From the NCBI GenBank assembly GCA_949752795.1, contig OX457058.1, forward strand, positions 158,785,353 through 158,849,352: a stretch of 64,000 bases of DNA, read 5' to 3'. Below the pieces are notes generated by a model. It had not been told where the DNA came from. It worked only from the letters and a program-made list of their open reading frames with translations, and searched no databases. The DNA is from Hyperoodon ampullatus (Eukaryota; Chordata; Mammalia; Artiodactyla; Ziphiidae). Position numbers and translations under genes: made by a program. Below are positions 57,786-64,000 of the stretch, piece after piece. Numbering within the stretch: position 1 is the first letter of the stretch; each line of letters begins with the position of its first letter.

Positions 57786-58565
57786 GATCACTTCGTTTTT
57801 AAGTAGTGTATTGTTTAGCCTCCATGTGTTTGTATTTTTTACAGATCTTTTCCTGTAATTGATATCTAGTCTCATAGCGTTGTGGTCAGAAAAGATACTT
57901 GATATGATTTCAGTTTTTTTAAATTTACCAAGGCTTGATTTGTGACCCAAGATATGATCTATCCTGGAGAATGTTCCATGAGCACTTGAGAAAAATGGGT
58001 ATTCTGTTGTTTTTGGATGGAATGTCCTATAAATATCAATTAAGTCCATCTTGTTTAATGTTTCATTTAAAGCTTGTGTTTCCTTATTTATTTTCATTTT
58101 GGATGATCTGTCCATTGGTGAAAGTAGGGTATTAAAGTCCCCTACTATGAATGTGTTACTGTCAATTTCCCCTTTTATGGCTGCTAGTATTTGCCTTATG
58201 TATTGAGGTACTCCTATGTTGGGTGCATAAATATTTACAATTGTTATATCTTTTTCTTGTATCGATCCCTTGATCATTATATAGTGTCCTTCTTTGTCTC
58301 TTGTAATAGTCTTTATTTTAAAGTTTATTTTGTCTGATATGAGAATTGCTTCTCCAGCTTTCTTTTGATTTGCATTTGCATGGAATATCTTTTTCCATCC
58401 CCTCACTTTCAGTCTGTATGTATCCCCAGGTCTCAAGTGGGTCTCTATTAGACAGCATATATACGGGTCTTGTTTTTGTATCCATTCAGCCTGTCTGTGT
58501 CTTTTGTTGGGAGCATTTAATCCATTTACATGTAAGGTAATTATCAATATGTATGTTCCTATTCC
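57786..58565 (-). pseudogene. Host L1 ORF2, endonuclease part
   Basis: About 255 codons of the endonuclease domain are open from 58,547 down to 57,786, with 'NGLNAPNKRHR', the I-E-T-H Glu block, 'VGDFN', 'SRIDH' and 'SDH'. The frame then runs into L1-C 5' UTR. The normal start codon is lost at the junction with the SINE poly-A (58,566). Confidence 0.88.
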
Positions 58566-58770
58566 TTTTTTTTTTTTTTCCGGTAGGCAGGCCTCTCACT
58601 GTTGTGGCCTCTCCTGTTGTGGAGCACAAGCTCCGGACACGCAGGCTCAGTAGTTGTGGCTCACAGGCCCAGTTGCTCTGCAGCATGTGGGATCTTCCCA
58701 GATCAGGGCTCAGACCTGTGTCCCCTGCATTGGCAGGCAGATTCTCAACCACTGCGCCACCAGGGAAGCG
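58566..58770 (-). mobile_element. Short-class CHR SINE replacing host ORF1
   Basis: Poly-T (58,566-58,579), then a complete reverse short-class SINE ending 'cagggaagcg'. It joins the first bases of ORF2 on one side to the N-terminal part of ORF1 on the other. The sequence equivalent to L1-C 55,399-56,316 (about 918 bp) is missing. No TSD is present. Confidence 0.92.
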
Positions 58771-58771
58771 C

Positions 58772-60800
58772 AGGTCTGGTGGGTTTTTACCTTGCTCCTT
58801 CATCTGCTGTGTGTTTTTCTGTCTTCTCATTTTGCTTATCTTACTGTGTTTGGGGTCTCCTTTTTGCAGGCTGCAGGTTCGTAGTTCCCGTTGTTTTTGG
58901 TATCTGTCCCCAGTGGCTAAGGTTGGTTTAGTGGGTTGTGTAGGCTTCCTGGTGGAGGGGACTAGTGCCTGTGTTCTGGTGGATGAGGCTGGATCTTGTA
59001 TTTCTGGTGGGCAGGTCCACTTCTGATGGTGTGTTTTGGGGTGTCTGTGGCCTTATTATGATTTTAGGCAGCCTCTCTGCTAATGGGTCCGGTTGTGTTC
59101 CTGTCTTGCTAGTTGTTTGGCATAGGATGTCCAGCACTGTAGCTAGCTGGTCGTTGAGTGAAGCTTGGTCTTGGTGTTGAGATGGAGATCTCTGGGAGAT
59201 TTTTGCCATTTGATATTATGTGGAGCTGGGAGGTCTCTTGTGGACCAGTGTCTTGAAATTGACTCTCCCATCTCAGAGGCACAGCACTGACTCCTGGCTG
59301 GAGCACCAAGAGCCTTTCATCCACACAGCTCAGAATAAAAGGGAGAAAAAGTAAAAGGAAAGAAAGAAAGTGGATAATATAATGTAAGATAAAATAAAAT
59401 AAAGTTATTAAAATAAAAAATAATTATTAGGAAAAAATAATTTTTTTAAGTGAAAAAACACACACACACACACAAAACCGGATGGACAGAACCCTAGGAC
59501 AAACGGTGAAAGCAAAGCTATACAGACAAAATCTCACACAGAAGAATACACGTACACACTCACAAAAAGAGGAAAAGGGGAAAATGTAATATATCTTGCT
59601 CCCAAAGTCCACCTCCTCAATTTGGGATGATTCGTTGTCTATTCAGGTATTCCACAGATGCAGGGTACATCAAGTTGATTGTCGAGATTTAATCCGCTGC
59701 TCCTGAGGCTGCTGGGAGAGATTTCCCTTTCTCTCCTTTGTTCGCACAGCTCCCAGGGCTCAGTTTTGGATTTGGCCCCACCTCTGCGTGTAGGTCGCCT
59801 GAGGGCGTCTGTTCTTCACCCAGACAGGACGGGGTTAAAAGAGCAGCTGACTCGGGGGCTCTGGCTCACTCAGGCCGTGGGGAGGGAGGGGCACAATGTG
59901 GGGCGAGCCTGTGGCGGCAGAGGCTGGCGTGACGTTGCACCAGCCTGCGGTGCCCCGTTAGCTCTGGGGAAGCCGTCCCTGGATCACAGGACCCTGGAAG
60001 TGGCGGGCTGCACAGGCTCCTGGGAGGGGAGGTGTGGAGAGTGACCTTGCTCGCACACAGGCTTCTTGGTGGTGGCAGCAGCAGCCTTAGCGTCTCAGGC
60101 CCGCCTCTTCGGTCCGCGCTGATAGCCGCGGCTCATGCCCGTCTCTGGAGCTCCTTTAAGCGGCGCTCTTTATCTCCTCTCCTCGCGCACCAACAAACAA
60201 AAAGGGAAGAAAAAGTCTCTTGTCTCTTCGGCAGCTCCAGACTTTTTCCCGGACTCCCTCCCGGCTAGCCGTGGTGCACTAACCCCTTCAGGCTGTGTTC
60301 ACAACGCCAACCCCAGTCGTCTCCCTGCGCTCCGACCGAAACCCGAGCCTCAGCTCCCAGCCCCGCCCGCCCCGGCGGCCGAGCAGACAAGCCTCTCGGG
60401 CTGGTGAGTGCTGGTCGGGACAGATCCTCTGTGCGGGAATCTCTCCGCTTTGCCCTCCGCACCCCTGTGGCTGCGCTCTCCTCCGCGGCTCCGAAGCTTC
60501 CCTGCTCTGCCACCTGCAGTCTCCGCCCGTGAAGGGGCTCCTAGTGTGTGGAAACCTTTCCTCCTTCACACGTCCCTCCCACTGGTGCAGGTCCCATCCC
60601 TATTCTTTTGTCTCTGTTTATTCTTTTTTCTTTTGCCCTACCCAGGTACGTGGGGAGTTTCTTGCCTTTTGGGAGGTCTGAGGTCGTCTGCCAGTGTTCA
60701 GTGGGTGTTCTATAGGAGCAGTTCCACGTGTAGATGTATTTCTGATGTATCTGTGGGGAGGAAGGTGATCTCCGCGTCTTCCTCTTCCGCCATCTTCCCC
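58772..60800 (-). promoter_or_regulatory. Host L1 5' UTR with complete 5' end
   Basis: After about 60 bp of ORF1 N-terminus (58,772-58,830), the 5' UTR runs to the true element end at 60,800. It has a CpG-rich block at about 59,745-60,590. It also contains an A-rich insert at 59,338-59,590 with a (CA)n run (59,457-59,476) that L1-C lacks. This is the most complete L1 promoter region in the window. Confidence 0.82.
60789..60796 (-). promoter_or_regulatory. YY1-like site at the L1 5' end
   Basis: GCCATCTT on the plus strand reads AAGATGGC on the minus strand, starting 4 bases from the element's 5' end. In human L1 a YY1 site at the same place fixes the transcription start. That role is inferred here. 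Confidence 0.6.
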
Positions 60801-60812
60801 TATATTATTCTT

Positions 60813-61984
60813 CATTGAGGTGTGCCTTTTGGAATAAGAGAAAGGCACTGAACCACAATAATGATAAGGGTAGTTAACTTAATTCTCTAATCCTTTCTTC
60901 TGCTCTTTTTCGCCTTTCTTCCTTTTCCTTCTCTTTCCAATTTTCTCCTTTATTGTTTTCTGTAAACGTTTAGATTTGTGTACATATCACATTGACATAT
61001 CCATTCCATAAGAATGCTTGAGCTATTTTGATGGATGGCATTTAGTCCCAGCTTGATTTTCATGTAGAATGGGAGTGGAAGAACACTTTAGTCTCAAGAA
61101 ACAAAGTTTGCTAGCCAGTTTACACAGTTTGCATGTCTACTGGCAATGAAGAAAGACAGATCTTCATGTCAACATGCTGACTCATATACTCTACCACCAC
61201 TTCAATGACTGAAGAGCCTGCAATCAATTATGTGACACAGCGTTGTCTAATTGATGGGCTATATGTGTATGTGAGGCTATTATAATAGATTAGCTCCTAT
61301 TAAGATAAAATCATCATGTGGAAAACTCTGCCTGCCAAATGCTGGCTTTTGCCAAACCATCTGATCAGTGTTATAGAATATCTAAGCATTTATACTCAGA
61401 AAAGTGACTGTAGAAAAACAGCAGCCTCACATTCAGCACATTGGCCCTCTCTCCTCCTTGCTTCAAGTCACATCTGCTGATTTCATGGTTTGATACTTTT
61501 CTTTTTTATTCTTGTTAGCTCTCTTGAGCCTGTTGGATCCCATCCGGCCTCCCAGCCTTACACACTAAATCAACCAAGCTCAGATCAGGCTCTCTGCTAA
61601 GCGGGAAGGAAGGAAGAAGCACAGAGGGGCATAGAAACATTATACTGAACTCTGGTAGGCTTGGAGAATATTTGCCCCAAATTGATCCCTTGAACCTTGA
61701 ACCTAACAAACTTGCTTGGTACTCGTCATATTGTGGAAACCACAGTATTGAATTGGACTTGGTTTCGGCCACACCCCTAACAGTAGGCATAGATAGGATC
61801 TCAAGCAAGACATGAAATATCTCGGGTCCTCAAATGTTTACAAAATAAGGAAGATGGATTGGGAAGATTTTGAGGATATGTTTCAGTTTTATATTCCAAG
61901 AATCTCAGATGATGTATTTTGAAAATTCTTTTTTGACTCTAAACTTAATAGCAGTGAATTTAATTATGAGGTTCAGTGATCTAG
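60813..61984. other. Unassigned background sequence
   Basis: No repeat or coding frame recognised. Confidence 0.45.
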
Positions 61985-62540
61985 TTATCTCTTTGGTAAC
62001 AACCCACCCCCAAATTTTATGGCTTAAAAAAACAGCATATATTTTTCTCACAAATCTGAAATTTGGGTCAGAATCTGTCAGGCAGTCATCTCTACCCCAC
62101 TCAGCATCAGCTAAGGCAGCTCAAAGGCTGGGGGTTGGAATCATCTGAAGCCTTGTTGACTCATGTACTTGGCAGTTGATGTTTGCTGTTAGCTGGAACT
62201 TAACCTGGAACTGCCAGCTGGAACCTCTGTAGGTGGCATTTTCATGTGTCATGAGCCTCCTTACAACATGGTGGCTGGGTTTCCAGGGCAAGCATCTAGA
62301 TTGAGGGAGCCAGGAGGAAGCTGTGTTGCTTTTACGAGCTAATCTTAGAAGTTGTGCAGAGTCTCTCTCACCACATTCTATTTGTCAAGAAAGTCATAAA
62401 GGTCTGCCCAGTTCAAGGGGAAAGGAAAAATGGATAGGGGTGTGGCAAGGTGCTGGAAGAGCTGGTGGGACTGGAAGTATTTCCGTGGCCAGTTTTGGAA
62501 AATATAATCTGCCACATTCAGGTTATAACAAGGGCTTATA
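61985..62540. other. Ancient dispersed repeat, family not assigned
   Basis: 'aaattttatggcttaaaaaaacagca', 'aatttgggtcagaatctgtcaggcag', 'acaacatggtggctgggtttcc', 'cattctatttgtcaagaaagtc' and 'ggaagtatttccgtgg' recall a mammal-wide LTR-like repeat. Highly diverged. Confidence 0.4.
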
Positions 62541-62619
62541 TTTGAATAGAACTGCTATGGAATAGATGTGCATATCACTGCTTGGGAACTCAGCTTCCTC
62601 ATTAATAATTTAAAAAGGA

Positions 62620-62832
62620 GGGGCTTCCCTGGTGGCGCAGTGGTTGAGAGTCTGCCTGCCGATGCAGGGGGCACGGGTTCGTGCCCTGGTCCGGGAAGAT
62701 ACCACATGCCGCAGAGCGTCTAGGCCCGTGAGCCATGGCCGCTGAGCCTGCGCATCCGGAGCCTATGCTCCACAACGGGAGAGGCCACAACAGTGAGAGG
62801 CCCGTGTACCGCAAAAAAAAAAAAAAAAAAAA
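62620..62832 (+). mobile_element. Short-class CHR SINE, arm 1 of inverted pair
   Basis: Complete plus-strand short-class SINE with a long poly-A (about 62,813-62,837). AAAAAGGA at 62,612-62,619 and 62,833-62,840 is a plausible short TSD, so its left flank is native. Confidence 0.93.
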
Positions 62833-62879
62833 AAAAAGGAAATAAAAAAGAGTGATTCTATATCTCAGAGTCTCTGCTT

Positions 62880-63070
62880 AATATCCCTATATGTCTTATT
62901 TCATTTAATCTTCATTTTTACCAATGAGGAAATGGAAGTAGGAGGAGTTCAAGTACCTTGCATGAGTCCTCATAGCAGGCAAGTGTGCGATGGAAAGTGG
63001 ACTTCAGAATCAAGGCTGTCTAGTTACAAAGCCCATGTCTCTTCTGCTACCCCATAGTGCTTCACACATA
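62880..63070 (-). mobile_element. MIR SINE
   Basis: Reverse MIR: 'tatttcatttaatcttcatttttaccaatgaggaaatgg', 'tcctcatagcaggcaagtg', 'cagaatcaaggctgtctagttacaaagcccatg'. Confidence 0.65.
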
Positions 63071-63665
63071 AAACTCTTGTTCTCATGTTTTAACTTTATT
63101 TTTGTTGTTGTTGAAAGAGGGTAAATTCAGATGATATTTTAGGTGGATCTTAAAAGGGAGAAGAGTTGCCAGATAGTTTAACACCTGAAGTGACTCCATA
63201 TCTAAAATTAGTCTTTGAAAATTAGTCAGCAAGTGTTGATTGTTAATAGCCATTTTTTCCCTTGCCCTGGAGAAGGAAAAGCAGAACGATAGGCTGGCTG
63301 TTATTGGTACCTAAGGACTGGGGAAAATGCTGAAGCATGTCTCTGATTCATAGCTGATGGTATGTACGACCATAACTTGAGTAAAAATTTATGAGGCAGT
63401 TCGCCAAGGGTTAATGATGAATAAGTGTATAAAGTGTCATTAGAGTCAGATGTGAGAACACAGAAGAGTAGACCAAAGCTGGCCAGTGGTCTAGACTAAA
63501 AAGGAGTCAAGCAGTTGTTGCCTGAGGTTGGGCTTCTGTGTTTGTGGGCCAGGCCCATGTAAGAGAATGGAGCAGGCAAGAGTGTCTTTGTTTGTCCCTG
63601 GATTAGGTTCTTCTACCAAATTTATGTTTCAGGTATGCATGCTAGATTGCCAGCAGTTTTTTCAA
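63071..63665. other. Unassigned background sequence
   Basis: Nothing recognised. Confidence 0.45.
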
Positions 63666-63668
63666 ACT

Positions 63669-63892
63669 TTTTTTTTTCTTTTTTAGAGGTATGTGGGCCT
63701 CTCACTGTTGTAGCCTCTCCCGTTGTGGCCTCTCCCGTTGTGGAGCACAGGCTCCGGATGCACAGGCTCAGCGGCCATGGCTCATGGGCCCAGCCACTCC
63801 GCGGCATGTGGGATCCTCCCGGACTGGGACACGAACCCGCGTCCCCTGCATCGGCAGGAGGACTCTCAACCACTGTGCCACCAGGGAAGCCC
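63669..63892 (-). mobile_element. Short-class CHR SINE, arm 2 of inverted pair
   Basis: Reverse short-class SINE with an interrupted poly-T tail. It carries an 18-bp internal tandem duplication near 63,711-63,746 ('cctctcccgttgtgg' twice). No TSD: the left flank is 'gttttttcaaac', and the right flank is a copy of the DNA next to the other SINE. Confidence 0.93.
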
Positions 63893-63894
63893 CC

Positions 63895-63942
63895 TCCTTT
63901 TTAAATTATTAATGAGGAAGCTGAGTTCCCAAGCAGTGATAT
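63895..63942. repeat. Inverted copy of the flank at 62,572-62,619
   Basis: 48 bases identical, in reverse complement, to the unique DNA just left of the SINE at 62,620. Similarity continues with small differences to about 63,956 (62,560). Confidence 0.97.
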
Positions 63943-63967
63943 TAGCACATCTATTCTCTCACATCTA

Positions 63968-63998
63968 GACTCTCAACCACTGCGCCACCAGGGAAGCC
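63968..63998 (-). mobile_element. CHR SINE head at window edge
   Basis: 'gactctcaaccactgcgcc' and 'accagggaagcc', the first 31 bases of the SINE head in reverse. It has no body on its left side within the window. Confidence 0.85.
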
Positions 63999-64000
63999 TG

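Larger units (their letters stand above)
47671..60800 (-). mobile_element. Host L1 with nested L1-C and SINE
   Basis: One L1 in two parts. The 3' part (47,671-51,086) holds the 3' UTR and ORF2 up to the end of the endonuclease region. The 5' part (57,786-60,800) holds the endonuclease region, remnants of ORF1 and the complete 5' UTR. The 12-bp TSDs TATACTATTCTT (47,661-47,672) and TATATTATTCTT (60,801-60,812) match at 11 of 12 bases and enclose everything. The halves meet at the same ORF2 codons, which are duplicated around L1-C. Without the insertions it is about 6.2 kb. Confidence 0.92.

Noticed and set aside
8880..60800. CRISPR-like or prokaryotic system suggested by repeated blocks
   Set aside because: Repeats are L1 and SINE copies with TSDs and poly-A, and the window is a mammalian genome.

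Overview
The window is mammalian and almost certainly cetacean (whale or dolphin). It holds about a dozen tRNA-derived CHR-family SINEs, a 'long' form of about 300-350 bp and a 'short' form of about 205-225 bp. They share the head that begins at the 'gggcttccctgg' motif. The L1 elements are of the cetartiodactyl type, and I saw no BovB or Bov-tA sequence. Beneath these lies an older mammal-wide layer: MIR, L2, old L1M pieces, MLT1-type MaLR LTRs and Tigger- and hAT-like DNA transposons. I found no intact host protein-coding gene, rRNA, tRNA or CRISPR. The window reads as intergenic or deep intronic DNA. Open frames over about 100 codons come mostly from L1, SINE or microsatellite sequence; the rest look accidental.

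Layout. 1-10,430: background sequence with small L1 stubs, an L1 3' end (3,630-4,287), an old L1M piece (about 6,190-7,030), a MIR, and an MLT1 LTR (9,070-9,429). 10,440-15,237: L1-A, minus strand, with a genuine 5' end and 12-bp target-site duplications (TSDs), but missing about 1 kb of ORF2. 15,250-34,200: low-density background with SINEs, L2/MIR, nested Tigger-like elements, LTR remnants and two tiny L1 stubs. 34,205-34,755: a 550-bp pure pyrimidine CCTT/CCTC tract. 34,755-46,730: SINEs, LTRs, MIRs and a decayed protein-like stretch (about 40,300-41,110, minus). 46,730-47,542: an hAT-like transposon split by L1 pieces. 47,671-60,800: a large L1 nest. 60,813-64,000: sparse sequence ending in a SINE-associated inverted repeat.

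The L1 nest is the most informative part. A host L1 (47,671-51,086 plus 57,786-60,800, bounded by matching 12-bp TSDs) was interrupted by a second, almost full-length L1-C (51,087-57,785). L1-C carries about 160 bp of 3'-transduced sequence with its own AATAAA and poly-A. The host also carries a SINE exactly where about 0.9 kb of ORF1 is missing. A 922-bp block of ORF2 differs at only 2 positions between host and L1-C, while flanking sequence is only about 91-92% identical. That is the expected signature of gene conversion between neighbours, or of an assembly error.

All comparisons were made by eye within the window. Family names come from memory of consensus sequences and were not checked against a database.
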